The translations under genes were made by a program, and so were the position numbers. A stretch of 64,000 nucleotides of DNA from Candidatus Endomicrobium procryptotermitis (GTDB lineage Bacteria; Elusimicrobiota; Endomicrobiia; Endomicrobiales; Endomicrobiaceae), in assembly GCA_031279415.1 (NCBI GenBank), contig JAITIP010000018.1:124001-188000 (forward strand), given 5' to 3'. A model generated the notes under the pieces. That model saw only the letters and a list, made by a program, of their open reading frames with translations. It had not been told where the DNA came from and made no database searches. Shown here in pieces: positions 29,657 through 38,769 of the stretch (position 1 is its first letter; every line of letters begins with the position of its first letter).

Positions 29657-29768
29657 ATTAAAATAGGATGTCGATATAAATAAAGACAATAAAAATAAAT
29701 TTTTGATTTTAAAAATATGATTTTGATGTTGAATTTTTAAAATTAACCAAGCTTGCATTTTTATAAAT

Positions 29769-29868
29769 GTATTTCTTAAATATTGGTTAGTGCACCGACA
29801 GGCCTTTTATTAAACCTAAATTTGGAGAACGGCCAGAAAGGCTTGACGAGGAGTATATTGTAATATGA
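29769..29868 (+). pseudogene. Relic of a second GT8 C-terminus
   Basis: One frame reads VFLKYWLVHRQAF, closely matching the KIFFKYWFVHPVFF stretch of the intact GT8 gene just upstream. After a frameshift near 29807 the text goes on IKPKFGERPERL, matching VKPKFWKS. The frame ends in a TGA that overlaps the next gene's ATG (29865). Only the last 30 or so codons survive, so this is the tail of a tandem GT8 copy or paralogue lost by deletion. Confidence 0.72.
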
Positions 29869-30944
29869 TAAAGAAAATAAGAATATGGTTTAAGGAATTT
29901 AGAAAATATTTTGCTAAATTAATCTTTGATAAGAAAATAAATCCATCTGCATTTTTGAATATCTCCGAGTCAAAAAATATTTTATTTTTAAAATATGACA
30001 ATAAAATTGGAGATATGGCAGTACTGTCTCTGGTTTTCAGGGAATTCAAAAGATATTATCCACAAGTCAGAATTTTAGTACTGTGCGGCAAAGATAATAA
30101 AGAAATAATCAAATATAATCCGTATGTTGATGAGATAATTGAAATAAGCGGGAAATTTATAAAAGATTTCGGAATATATAAAGCGCTGAAACAGATGACA
30201 ATAGATATAGCTGTTGATTTTTTTATATTTAATCCAAGACCCAAACATCTGTTTGCAATAAGAACTATTGCTCCGAAGTTTTTGATAGGGTTTCACAAAC
30301 AAAATTATAAGATGTACGATTTTTCTATCAATTGCGATGTAAACGAACTCCATATTTCAAAAAGATATGAAAGTCTTTTGAAAGAGCTGGGGATAAAGCC
30401 TTCTTCTTTGGATTATGATATTTTTTTAAATCCAGAAGATGAAAGAAAAGCGAAAACTTTATTTAAAGATGGCAAAAATAATCTTATAATAAATCCTTTT
30501 GCCGCAAGTAAGCATCGCAGTTTTTCTTTTGAAAAATTGCAGGAACTCATAGTCAAATTGAAAGAAAAGAAAGATTTAAATATATACGTAATATGCCCAA
30601 AAAGATATTCGAATTTGCTGAATGGTTTATACGGAGCTGTATTGTTGGATATCGATTCAATATTGGAAAGCGCAGCTTTTGTCAAATACTGCGATTATAT
30701 AATCTCTCCGGACACTTCAATTGTTCACATTGCCGCCGCTTTTAAGAAAAAAATGCTGGCTTTATTTTTGGATTATTCCGATTTCGAAGAAAAGATATGC
30801 AAAGTTTGGGCCCCTCCAGATTATGAAGGAGCATTTAAAGTATGCGTTGATACAAAAAATGGTGCTTTAGAAAACGATATTAAGAACATAGACAATAGTT
30901 TGATAATTGAAAAATTTATAAATTTGACATTAAGGGTAAATTAA
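29865..30944 (+). CDS. Glycosyltransferase family 9 (heptosyltransferase-like)
   Basis: GT-B glycosyltransferase of the ADP-heptose:LPS heptosyltransferase family. The N-terminal motif is ILFLKYDNKIGDMAVLSLV. The C-terminal donor site reads YIISPDTSIVHIAAAF, the family's D-T-S-x2-H-x-A pattern. NLIINPFAASKHRSFSFEKL matches the central N-P-x-A/G-S region. 359 residues. GAGGAG lies about 12 bases before the ATG. Context with GT8, GT2 and LPS genes supports a role in LPS core or O-chain assembly; the actual sugar is not known. Confidence 0.86.
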   Translation: MIKKIRIWFKEFRKYFAKLIFDKKINPSAFLNISESKNILFLKYDNKIGDMAVLSLVFREFKRYYPQVRILVLCGKDNKEIIKYNPYVDEIIEISGKFIKDFGIYKALKQMTIDIAVDFFIFNPRPKHLFAIRTIAPKFLIGFHKQNYKMYDFSINCDVNELHISKRYESLLKELGIKPSSLDYDIFLNPEDERKAKTLFKDGKNNLIINPFAASKHRSFSFEKLQELIVKLKEKKDLNIYVICPKRYSNLLNGLYGAVLLDIDSILESAAFVKYCDYIISPDTSIVHIAAAFKKKMLALFLDYSDFEEKICKVWAPPDYEGAFKVCVDTKNGALENDIKNIDNSLIIEKFINLTLRVN

Positions 30945-31813
30945 TGAAATTAATGATTTCTGTTCCTATTTTTAACAGAAAAAAGTATCTTGAAATTACT
31001 GCAAAATCTCTATACGAATGTTTGAATATTGACAAAACTTCGATTAAAGTTTTTGATGATCAAAGTACCGAATTTGACATAAATTACCTTAAGACGCTTT
31101 TCAATAAAAAGAATACGGAAGTTATTGAACGCGATAATAAACACGAACATGCAGATGCGCATCAGTATCATATAATTCAGGATTTTTTAGCTACAGATAA
31201 TGACGTTCTTTTGTTTTGTGATTCCGATTTGTTGTTAAGACCGGATGCAATAGATTATATATTTAAAACATTTGACAGAACTGACGGCATGCTTGGGCTT
31301 TATAATTCCGAACTTCACAGAGATATTTACTTTGACGGCGAATTTGTTTATAAGGAAGATGTCGGCTTTGCCGGAATATGCGTATCCAGAAAACTGTTGG
31401 AGAAATTTATTTCAGTGCAAAAAAAAGGACGATCAATGGATTTTAAGCTTTCAAAGTTTTTAATATCACAAGGCGTCAGGCTTCTTGTTCCAAAAAGCTG
31501 CTATGTTCAGCATATTGGGTTTGACGGTCAAAACTGCGGAAGTTTTTCAGTTGAGTTTACTCAGAATTTTATGCCTTTATCCGAATTTAATAAAGAAATA
31601 ATACATAAAATGATTCCGATAGCAATAAAAATGCAGTCGGATATGATAAAGTATCTTTTATTTAGCGACAAGTACAGGCGGCACGGTTTTATGCTGCACC
31701 AGCCTCATAAATATCTGACAAAAAATAGAAAAATAAAAAAACTCAAAGCGTATTATGCCGAAAATTATCCGGTTAAGAGAAACAGTGATGAAGAACAAGA
31801 CGCTAAAGCTTAG
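30944..31813 (+). CDS. Glycosyltransferase family 2-like
   Basis: GT-A type transferase: MISVPIFNRKKYLEITAKSL at the N terminus, VFDDQSTEF for nucleotide binding, and DVLLFCDSDLLLRPDA carrying the DxD-type metal motif. 289 residues, no membrane segment. Its ATG overlaps the stop of the GT9 gene by one base (TAATG), so the two are coupled. The acceptor is unknown. Confidence 0.82.
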   Translation: MKLMISVPIFNRKKYLEITAKSLYECLNIDKTSIKVFDDQSTEFDINYLKTLFNKKNTEVIERDNKHEHADAHQYHIIQDFLATDNDVLLFCDSDLLLRPDAIDYIFKTFDRTDGMLGLYNSELHRDIYFDGEFVYKEDVGFAGICVSRKLLEKFISVQKKGRSMDFKLSKFLISQGVRLLVPKSCYVQHIGFDGQNCGSFSVEFTQNFMPLSEFNKEIIHKMIPIAIKMQSDMIKYLLFSDKYRRHGFMLHQPHKYLTKNRKIKKLKAYYAENYPVKRNSDEEQDAKA

Positions 31814-33728
31814 AAATAATTTTTTTAGATTGGAACTTTCTATTGCATATCTTTTAATATTTCTTGCAATCTTTTTCATTTCAAGGACGGCTCTATATAT
31901 TGCCGCACAAACTTTTTTTAAGGGTGTTCCCATAACAGTTTTTATATGTGTGCTTGTGCAGGGAATGCGTTTTGACATATTTGCGATCTGTACCTTTTGC
32001 GGCGCTTTTATATTTTTGCTGAATCTTCCGGTTAATTCAAAGAAATTTATTAAAATAATATGTGCATTTCTGAACGTTTTCATTCTTGTTTTTTTATTTG
32101 TTCTTGCCGCCGACGTAATATATTTCACACTTTTTGAAAAACATCTTACCACTGAATTTTTACTTGCAGAAAGCCACTTCGGCTATTTTTTAAGCCTTGC
32201 CTTCGGTGAATACATTTTTATGACAATTTTGATAATAGCTATGACAGTTTTGTTATTTTACTTTTCGTTAAAAATCATTGATAAGTTTTATACTCCTCCG
32301 AACAGAAAGATTGTGTTTAACGCTGTTGTTCTTGCAGTAATGACATGCCTGATTATTATCGCTGTGCGAGGCGGCTTGCAGGAAAGGATTCTTTCCATAT
32401 CAGACGCCTATAAAAAAGGACGCATAATGGGAGAGTTGAAGCTCAATGGAATTTTTACTTCTCTGATAAGCATAAGATCGAAAACCGAAGCGAATAAAAT
32501 AAATATAGAGTTTGAAGATGCACTAAATATCGTAAAGAAAGCTCTTGCGGATCCAGGAGAGTTTCTGCCCAATGAAAAATATCCTCTTATGAGACAGAGA
32601 ATTAAATTTAATGTTGTCGGTAAAGGCTATAATGTTATTATAATTCTTCTGGAAAGCTGGCAGAAAGATTATATAGATTCCATGGCAGGCACATCATACG
32701 GAGTTACTCCTAATTTTGACGCGTTGGTCAAAAAATCAATAGTGTATGATAGATTTTACGCTAACGGACAGCGCAGCATAATGGGGCTTATGTCGGTTTT
32801 TTTTGGCTTTCCTTATGTACGCGGGCTTCCGTATATGGGATATGGACTTGAAAATTTTGGACAGACAAGACTGCCACTTATACTTGCTGAAAACGGATAT
32901 GACAATGTATTTGTTCAAGGGGACAAGAGAGAGTCTGATAATGCCATAGCGCTTGCAAATTACCTCGGTTTTAAAGAAGCGTACGGCAAACAAGATATAC
33001 CTCTTCTTAACAGGTATGACGCTAATATCAGTAAAGGATATGATCTAGATGGACTGCAGTTCTTTTTTAATAAAGTTAATTTACTGAAAAGGCCTTTTTT
33101 CGCTTTTTATTTTACCACCACAACCCACATACCTTATGCGAAAACCATTTTGAAATCGCTGGAAAAATATCAGGAAGATGGCACGGAAAAAACGGGATAT
33201 CTTAACAGACTTTATTATGCGGATCATGCCTTGGGCGAATTCATGAGACAGTCGGAAAACGAACCTTGGTTTGAAAATACCGTTTTTATAATGTGCTCGG
33301 ATCATCAGGCGTACGGCATTGGCGGAAAACACGGCGAGTTTGAAAAAACTAAAATGGATAAAACTTTTAAGATACCTATGATTATATACTCTCCTGCGCT
33401 GTTCAAGCCTGAAGTAAACAATGAACTCGGCAGCCAGTTCGATATTGTACCGACGATAATTGATATTCTTAATATTGAAACGCCTTATTCATCGCTGGGG
33501 AAAAGTTTATTCTCAAAAGCGGATAAAAGATTTGCATTCCTTTCATATGAAGGGGATCAAGTTTATCTGATAAATAACGAAGGCGCTGCATGGCAGGATT
33601 GGAAAGCCCAGTCAAACAGCAGCTATGATATGAATAAAGAAAATGGTAAACTTTTGTTTTCCGTAGAAAAAACGATATATAATCTTATAATACAAGATAA
33701 ATGGTTTGACAAGAAAAAGCTTAACTAA
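31788..33728 (+). CDS. LtaS/MdoB-like membrane sulfatase-fold phosphotransferase
   Basis: About five N-terminal membrane segments (to residue 190) precede a sulfatase-fold domain: NVIIILLESWQKDYIDSMAG, the nucleophile region NGQRSIMGLMSVFFGFPY, and VFIMCSDHQAYG with metal Asp and His. The family transfers phosphoglycerol or phosphoethanolamine from phospholipids to glycans. The nucleophile position appears to be Ser rather than the usual Thr. The start at 31788 gives 646 residues and overlaps the GT2 gene; an ATG at 31755 is an alternative. In a diderm, decoration of LPS or periplasmic glucans is more likely than teichoic acid. Confidence 0.85.
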   Translation: MKNKTLKLRNNFFRLELSIAYLLIFLAIFFISRTALYIAAQTFFKGVPITVFICVLVQGMRFDIFAICTFCGAFIFLLNLPVNSKKFIKIICAFLNVFILVFLFVLAADVIYFTLFEKHLTTEFLLAESHFGYFLSLAFGEYIFMTILIIAMTVLLFYFSLKIIDKFYTPPNRKIVFNAVVLAVMTCLIIIAVRGGLQERILSISDAYKKGRIMGELKLNGIFTSLISIRSKTEANKINIEFEDALNIVKKALADPGEFLPNEKYPLMRQRIKFNVVGKGYNVIIILLESWQKDYIDSMAGTSYGVTPNFDALVKKSIVYDRFYANGQRSIMGLMSVFFGFPYVRGLPYMGYGLENFGQTRLPLILAENGYDNVFVQGDKRESDNAIALANYLGFKEAYGKQDIPLLNRYDANISKGYDLDGLQFFFNKVNLLKRPFFAFYFTTTTHIPYAKTILKSLEKYQEDGTEKTGYLNRLYYADHALGEFMRQSENEPWFENTVFIMCSDHQAYGIGGKHGEFEKTKMDKTFKIPMIIYSPALFKPEVNNELGSQFDIVPTIIDILNIETPYSSLGKSLFSKADKRFAFLSYEGDQVYLINNEGAAWQDWKAQSNSSYDMNKENGKLLFSVEKTIYNLIIQDKWFDKKKLN

Positions 33729-33740
33729 AAGCGGCTTTTT
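33714..33740 (+). terminator. Possible intrinsic terminator after the sulfatase-fold gene
   Basis: AAAAAGC (33714-33720) pairs with GCTTTTT (33734-33740) with a 13-base loop; five Ts form the end of the second arm. The first arm lies in the last codons of the gene. Confidence 0.4.
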
Positions 33741-34084
33741 ATAAATTTAATTTTTAATCCGATAATTTTGATTATTTTATATTTTCTTTTGTTCTATGAC
33801 TTCGGCTCAGGTTGTGAATATTTAAAAACGGCATCTTTAATGCCTTCTTTTGTCGAACCAGTAAATTTAAATATTTTGCGATATACATATAGTTTGTTAA
33901 CACAATTTCAATTTTCACTGATTTACTTTTAATATTAAAATTACATGTATGAGATTATATTTATTCGCATTTTAAAGGCAGTAAATAGGCTGAGTTTTTG
34001 TGAGGAACTGAATATCACATTTTGGCTTTTAAATAGTCGTTGATAATATTGTTAAAATGCTGTCATTTTTGTATAATTTTGCGA
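33741..34084. other. Intergenic region with a weak dodecin-like relic and the hisD promoter
   Basis: On the minus strand 33794-33907 is open and reads KIFKFTGSTKEGIKDAVFKY before a TAG. This recalls the N-terminal strand and helix of dodecins (K-x-x-x-x-G-T-S-x-x-x-x-x-D-A-V), but the rest of that fold is missing and no start codon is visible. It may be a decayed gene or chance. The last 36 bases hold the hisD promoter. Nothing else is recognised. Confidence 0.35.
34049..34077 (+). promoter_or_regulatory. Promoter giving an apparently leaderless hisD transcript
   Basis: TTGTTA (34049-34054), a 17-base spacer and a perfect TATAAT (34072-34077). The hisD ATG begins 8 bases after the last base of the -10 box, which is where transcription would be expected to start. 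Confidence 0.65.
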
Positions 34085-35260
34085 ATGGATAAAAAGCGGA
34101 TAAGCAATTATGTTTCCGATATAATCGAAGATATAAAGAAAAACGGCGATAAAGCTATTTTTAAATATCTCAAGAAGTTTGACGGCATTGATTTGTCTAA
34201 AAAGGGTTACAAAGTCTCTCAAAAGACAATTGATGAAGCCGTAAAATGTGTTCCTGCCTCATTAAAAAAAGTCTTAAAAGCCTCATATTCAAATGTATCA
34301 GCTTTTCACAAATATGAATACTCACAGATAAAAAAGAGCTGGAAATTTACAAAAAACGGCGTGACGGTCGGACAATTTTATAATTCCATAGAATCGGTGG
34401 GGCTTTATATTCCAGGCGGACATTTTTCTTATCCTTCTACCGTGATAATGGCTGCCATTGCGGCAAAAGCTGCTGGTGTTAAAAGAATAGTTATGGCAAC
34501 GCCGCCTAACAAGATGAGTGATGCAGTTCTTTATACAGCTCGATTATGCGGTATAGAAGAGATATACTGTATCGGTGGAATAATGGCCGTTGCCGCTCTG
34601 GCTTATGGGAGCGAAACCATAAAAAAAGTTGATATGATTGTCGGTCCAGGAAATGCTTACGTAAATGAAGCCAAAAGGCAGGTATTCGGGCAAGTGGCGA
34701 TAGATTCGCTGGCAGGCCCGAGTGAAGTCGCTATAATAGCCGATAGAAACGTTCCAGAAAAATATGTTATTTATGATATAATGGCGCAGGTTGAACATGA
34801 TCCTATGGCAAAAGCATATCTATTATGCGAGTGTAAAAGAAAAATAGCGAGAATTAAAGCTGGACTTCCCAAAGAAGCGTTTAAACAATTGAAAATCGTG
34901 CATTGTTCACAGGAAAAAGCCGTTGAGAAAGTTAATATTATAGCTCCAGAACATCTTGAACTTTTGGTAAAAGATTTTTCAAAACTCATAAAAAGCATAA
35001 AAAATGCAGGAGCAATTTTTGCCGGTTATCAGACACCTACTGTAGTCGGAGACTATTGGGCGGGTCCATCTCACGTTTTGCCGACTGGTGGATCGGCAAG
35101 ATTTTCAAGTGGATTGTCGGTAATGTCATTTTTAAAGAAAACCTCTTATATCGAAATGAATAAAAGTAATAAAAAAGCTTATAAAGAAATTATGGCTTTC
35201 GCGGAGTGTGAGGGAATGTCATACCATAAAAAATCCACACAGGAGAGATATGAAAGTTAA
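34085..35260 (+). CDS. hisD: HisD, histidinol dehydrogenase
   Basis: Catalyses the last two oxidations of histidine synthesis (histidinol to histidine). SVGLYIPGGHFSYPSTVIM, MIVGPGNAYVNEAKRQVFG, GPSEVAIIAD and AQVEHDPMAKAYLL (zinc and catalytic His/Glu region) are present, as is GPSHVLPTGG with the late conserved His. The 391 residues are about 40 shorter than E. coli HisD. I chose the ATG at 34085; a longer reading from 34040 would put coding sequence across the promoter and lacks an SD. There is no SD before 34085 either, consistent with a leaderless message. Confidence 0.95.
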   Translation: MDKKRISNYVSDIIEDIKKNGDKAIFKYLKKFDGIDLSKKGYKVSQKTIDEAVKCVPASLKKVLKASYSNVSAFHKYEYSQIKKSWKFTKNGVTVGQFYNSIESVGLYIPGGHFSYPSTVIMAAIAAKAAGVKRIVMATPPNKMSDAVLYTARLCGIEEIYCIGGIMAVAALAYGSETIKKVDMIVGPGNAYVNEAKRQVFGQVAIDSLAGPSEVAIIADRNVPEKYVIYDIMAQVEHDPMAKAYLLCECKRKIARIKAGLPKEAFKQLKIVHCSQEKAVEKVNIIAPEHLELLVKDFSKLIKSIKNAGAIFAGYQTPTVVGDYWAGPSHVLPTGGSARFSSGLSVMSFLKKTSYIEMNKSNKKAYKEIMAFAECEGMSYHKKSTQERYES

Positions 35261-35461
35261 TTTGACTCAGAGAGAAATAGAATATATTTTATTTTTGATT
35301 AACCGTTTTGTAGAAAGTTCTGCGGAAAAAACATTTCTTTTGCAAACGAATATATCGAAGAAGATTTAGAGCTTATAGATAAACTTGAAAATCTTTTAAA
35401 ACTTTTTGAAATCGAAAGGTTAGGGCTTGGAGAAGCTGCAAAAAATAAATACCTAAATTAG
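35250..35461 (+). pseudogene. Frameshifted small gene between hisD and hisB
   Basis: An ATG at 35250, overlapping the hisD end and preceded by AGGAGA, opens MKVNLTQREIEYILFLINRF and closes at a TAG after 39 codons. The -1 frame continues with NISFANEYIEEDLELIDKLENLLKLFEIE and a stop at 35459. The switch point is the six-A run in GCGGAAAAAACATT. Joined, it is a 70-residue, charged, helical protein of no family known to me. One lost or gained A would explain it; slippage at the A-run could instead restore the product. Confidence 0.6.
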
Positions 35462-35467
35462 GAAAAT

Positions 35468-36055
35468 ATGAAACAGAGAAAAGCAAAAATAAGAAGAAAA
35501 ACAAACGAAACTAACGTTTTTGTGGACTTAAATCTTGACAAAACCGTAAAGCCCTATATTTCATCTGGGATAGGTTTTATGGATCATATGTTTAATTTAT
35601 TTGCTGTCCATTCAGCTATAGCGTTGAAAATCAAAGCTTCCGGGGATACTTACATAGACGATCATCATCTGGTCGAAGATATAGGAATAACGTTAGGACT
35701 TGCGCTGAAAGAAGCGATAGGTGATAAAAAAGGGATTGCCCGTTACGGACATTTTCTTCTTCCTATGGATGAGGCTTTAAGTTATGTCGCTTTAGATTTT
35801 TCGGGAAGATTTTATTTAAGCTATGAAGCCGATATTAAATTTCAGACGACAGGATTCAACTATGATTTAATACAGGAATTTTTTTATGCCCTTGCCAGCA
35901 ATGCGGGTATGACGCTGCACATAAAAATGATAAAAGGAAGAAACAATCATCATATTGCCGAATCTATTTTTAAAGCTTTCGGCCGCTCGTTAAAACAGTC
36001 CGTGTCGTATTCAAAAGGCAAAAGGACAATTCCGTCGACAAAGGGCATTCTTTGA
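35468..36055 (+). CDS. hisB: HisB, imidazoleglycerol-phosphate dehydratase
   Basis: Dehydrates imidazole glycerol phosphate in histidine synthesis; a monofunctional form (195 residues) with no fused histidinol phosphatase. Metal-binding segments: GFMDHMFNLFAVHS, DDHHLVEDIGITLG and GRNNHHIAESIFKAFGRSLK. The SD-like AGGAAAA precedes the ATG. Next gene hisH follows after three bases. Confidence 0.96.
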   Translation: MKQRKAKIRRKTNETNVFVDLNLDKTVKPYISSGIGFMDHMFNLFAVHSAIALKIKASGDTYIDDHHLVEDIGITLGLALKEAIGDKKGIARYGHFLLPMDEALSYVALDFSGRFYLSYEADIKFQTTGFNYDLIQEFFYALASNAGMTLHIKMIKGRNNHHIAESIFKAFGRSLKQSVSYSKGKRTIPSTKGIL

Positions 36056-36058
36056 AAA

Positions 36059-36697
36059 ATGAAACAGGCAAAAATAGCGGTTATCGATTATGGTTTTGGA
36101 AATATTAAAAGCGTTTTAAATGCTTTGGCATATTGTCGAGCGGAAGGTGAAGTAATAAACTCTCCGGAAAAAATATTGGAATATGACGGCGCAATACTTC
36201 CTGGAGTAGGCTCGTTTGGGCCTGCTGCAGATTTTCTGAAATCTGCAGGGTTTGACAAAGCCATACATGAATATGCTGGGTCGGGAAAAATGCTTTTAGG
36301 CATATGTCTCGGTTTTCAGCTTTTTTTTACAAAAGGATATGAGAACGGTCGGCATCAAGGACTTAATCTCATAGAAGGTGAAGTTAAAAAATTTTCGTTT
36401 AATGACAATAATATGAAAATTCCACATATGGGCTGGAATAAAATCGCTATTGCGGATAATGTTTATGCAAAAAAGATGTTTGACGGTATAGATGATAAAG
36501 AAGATTTTTATTTCGTGCATTCATATTATGCCATGCCAGAAAATAAAGAAAAAGTTTCAAGTTTTTGCGATTACGGTATAGAGTTCTGTTCTTCAATAGC
36601 GTACAAAAATATATGGGGAAGCCAGTTTCACCCTGAAAAAAGCGGAGAAAAAGGATTGAAAATATTAAGCAATTTCATAAATGAGGTAGAGAAATGA
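36059..36697 (+). CDS. hisH: HisH, glutaminase subunit of imidazole glycerol phosphate synthase
   Basis: Releases ammonia from glutamine and passes it to HisF. Catalytic triad visible: Cys in [12 protein letters not shown], His and Glu in [11 protein letters not shown]. The oxyanion region PGVGSFGPA is present. 212 residues. It overlaps the hisA start by four bases (ATGA). Confidence 0.95.
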   Translation: MKQAKIAVIDYGFGNIKSVLNALAYCRAEGEVINSPEKILEYDGAILPGVGSFGPAADFLKSAGFDKAIHEYAGSGKMLLGICLGFQLFFTKGYENGRHQGLNLIEGEVKKFSFNDNNMKIPHMGWNKIAIADNVYAKKMFDGIDDKEDFYFVHSYYAMPENKEKVSSFCDYGIEFCSSIAYKNIWGSQFHPEKSGEKGLKILSNFINEVEK

Positions 36698-37437
36698 TTA
36701 TAATTCCGGCGATTGATATAAGACAAGGCAACTCGGTCAGGCTTAAACAAGGGAAAATCGATGAAGAAACTATACATTCGATGGATCCTGTTTTTATCGC
36801 AAAACTGTGGAAAGCAAAAGGTGCTGAAAGAATACATGTTGTCGATTTGGATGGCGCTTTCAGTGGAACCGGACAGAACTCAAAAATAATAAAAGAGATA
36901 TGTAACTGTGTGGAGATTCCCATTGAAGTCGGCGGCGGGATAAGAAATATGGAAAGGGTTAATGAAATTTTTAAATTGGGTGCATCTTATGTCATTTTGG
37001 GTACTGTGGCGGTGTACAATCCTGAAATAGTAAGAAAAGCGATAGACAAGTATGGCGCGGAAAAAATAATTGTTGCGGTAGATGCTAAAGATGGAAAAGT
37101 CGCTATAGGTGGCTGGAAAGACATAACGCCGCTTGGCGTTTCGGAGCTTATCGAAAAACTTAAAGAAATCGGTGTTAAAGAAATCCTTTATACCGATATT
37201 TCAAGAGACGGAATGCTTGCTGGTCCTGATTTTGAAGGCTTAAAAAAACTCTTTAAAAGCGGCATGCGCATAATAGCATCTGGAGGAGTTAAAACCGTTG
37301 ATGATTTGATTAAACTTAAAGAATACGAGGATGATGGTGTTTTTGCAGCGATAGTCGGAAGTGCGTTGTATACAGATGATTTTAAGCTTGAAGATGCTAT
37401 AAAAATTTTGGAAGCCTTAGATAATAAGGAAAAATAA
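36694..37437 (+). CDS. hisA: HisA, ProFAR isomerase
   Basis: TIM-barrel isomerase of histidine synthesis. The N-terminal catalytic Asp is in [18 protein letters not shown], the second Asp in [17 protein letters not shown]. Phosphate-binding loops: EVGGGIRN and [12 protein letters not shown]. 247 residues. A separate trpF occurs in the same cluster, so there is no need to assume a dual PriA function. Confidence 0.95.
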   Translation: MIIIPAIDIRQGNSVRLKQGKIDEETIHSMDPVFIAKLWKAKGAERIHVVDLDGAFSGTGQNSKIIKEICNCVEIPIEVGGGIRNMERVNEIFKLGASYVILGTVAVYNPEIVRKAIDKYGAEKIIVAVDAKDGKVAIGGWKDITPLGVSELIEKLKEIGVKEILYTDISRDGMLAGPDFEGLKKLFKSGMRIIASGGVKTVDDLIKLKEYEDDGVFAAIVGSALYTDDFKLEDAIKILEALDNKEK

Positions 37438-37438
37438 T

Positions 37439-38191
37439 ATGCTGGGAAAAAGGCTGATACCCTGTTTAGACGTAAATAAAGGTCGTGTTGTCAAAGGCAC
37501 AAATTTCATTGATTTAAGAGACGCTGGAGATCCTGTTGAAGTGGCGGAAAGATATAATGACGAAGGCGCAGATGAACTGGTTTTTCTTGACATTACGGCC
37601 ACTCACGAGGGGAGAGACACTACGGTAGATTTGGTAAGAAGAACAGCTGAAAAAGTTTTTATACCTCTTACAGTTGGTGGCGGCATCAGAACTCTTGATG
37701 ATATAAGGAATCTTTTAAACGCCGGATCGGATAAAGTTTCCTTAAATTCTTCTGCAGTTAAAAATCCGGATATAATAAAAATCGCAAGCGATAAATTTGG
37801 AATGCAGTGCATAGTCGTAGCGGTAGATGCTAAAAAAGTGTCGGATAATAAATGGAACGTTTACATTCACGGCGGTAGAATCGATACGAGGCTTGACGCA
37901 GTTGAGTGGACTAAGAAAGTCGTCTCTTTGGGAGCGGGTGAGATCCTTCTTACAAGCATGGATAAAGACGGTACAAAAGATGGCTATGATTTGGAACTCC
38001 TAAAAGCTGTGTCGAATGCGGTAAATATTCCAGTGATAGCTTCCGGAGGAGCGGGTAAAATCGAACATTTTGCTGATGCATGTGAAAATGGAGCATCGGC
38101 GGTTTTGGCGGCGTCCTTGTTTCATTATAAAGAACTTACAATTAAAGAAGTTAAAAATTATTTAAAATCTAAAAATATTTCCGTAAGGTAA
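37439..38191 (+). CDS. hisF: HisF, cyclase subunit of imidazole glycerol phosphate synthase
   Basis: TIM-barrel synthase partner of HisH. Catalytic Asp near the N terminus in [14 protein letters not shown] and the second in [14 protein letters not shown]. Phosphate loops [12 protein letters not shown] and [13 protein letters not shown]. 250 residues. It begins one base after hisA ends. Confidence 0.96.
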   Translation: MLGKRLIPCLDVNKGRVVKGTNFIDLRDAGDPVEVAERYNDEGADELVFLDITATHEGRDTTVDLVRRTAEKVFIPLTVGGGIRTLDDIRNLLNAGSDKVSLNSSAVKNPDIIKIASDKFGMQCIVVAVDAKKVSDNKWNVYIHGGRIDTRLDAVEWTKKVVSLGAGEILLTSMDKDGTKDGYDLELLKAVSNAVNIPVIASGGAGKIEHFADACENGASAVLAASLFHYKELTIKEVKNYLKSKNISVR

Positions 38192-38371
38192 GAAGGCGTA
38201 AATACTGGAGTCAAATCAGCGATGAATTCGTTCTCTTCAAAAGACGGCGCGGCAGGCTGAATGCATGCTTGAAGTTTTAAAAAATAATGCTACAGGCCAA
38301 ACTGTTTTGGAAAAGATTTCTGGAAAATTTCAAAATAATAACAACGAGAAAAAGTAACAGGGAGCATATAA
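38192..38371 (+). other. hisF-hisI spacer with a possible decayed reading frame
   Basis: One frame reads GVNTGVKSAMNSFSSKDGAAG to a TGA, and another goes on QAECMLEVLKNNATGQTVLE to a TAA just before hisI. The two can be joined by one frameshift into a coding-looking stretch of about 55 residues. I do not recognise a family and see no SD. It may be a gene relic, or chance. The last bases carry AGGGAGC, the SD for hisI. Confidence 0.3.
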
Positions 38372-38767
38372 GTGAAAAAAGTAATTAAAGTTTTAAAATT
38401 TGACGAAAAAGGATTGATTCCCGTGGTTGTGCAGGATTGGAAAGACAATACCGTTTTAATGGTTGCTTATATGAATAAGGAAGCGGTAAAAAGAACGCTT
38501 AAAACGAAGAAAGCTACGTTCTGGAGCCGTTCAAGACAATCTTTCTGGGTTAAAGGCGAAAGTTCGGGAAACATACAGAAAGTTAAAGAATTTTATTATG
38601 ACTGCGATGGCGACTGTATAGTCATAAAGGTGCAACAGATAGGTGGAGCAGCATGCCATACAGGTTACAGAAGCTGTTTCTTTACAAAAGTAACATCTTC
38701 CGGAAATACTAAAGTCGTAGGGAAAAAAATATTTGATCCAGCGAAAGTATATAAAAAAGGAAAATAA
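38372..38767 (+). CDS. hisI: HisI, phosphoribosyl-AMP cyclohydrolase
   Basis: Opens the adenine ring of PR-AMP in histidine synthesis. Zinc-binding pattern: [20 protein letters not shown] and a later [30 protein letters not shown] is the conserved front part. 131 residues, without the fused HisE domain seen in many bacteria. The start is GTG with AGGGAGC upstream. Confidence 0.95.
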   Translation: MKKVIKVLKFDEKGLIPVVVQDWKDNTVLMVAYMNKEAVKRTLKTKKATFWSRSRQSFWVKGESSGNIQKVKEFYYDCDGDCIVIKVQQIGGAACHTGYRSCFFTKVTSSGNTKVVGKKIFDPAKVYKKGK

Positions 38768-38769
38768 TA

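Noticed and set aside
31788-33728. True lipoteichoic acid synthase
   Set aside because: LptD, LolA and KdsD in the same window indicate a diderm; related sulfatase-fold transferases modify LPS or periplasmic glucans, so only the family is called.
35270-35340. Programmed -1 frameshift signal at the A-run between hisD and hisB
   Set aside because: The frame phase of the A-run does not form a standard X-XXY-YYZ heptamer and no downstream stimulatory stem was seen; kept only as a slippage possibility.
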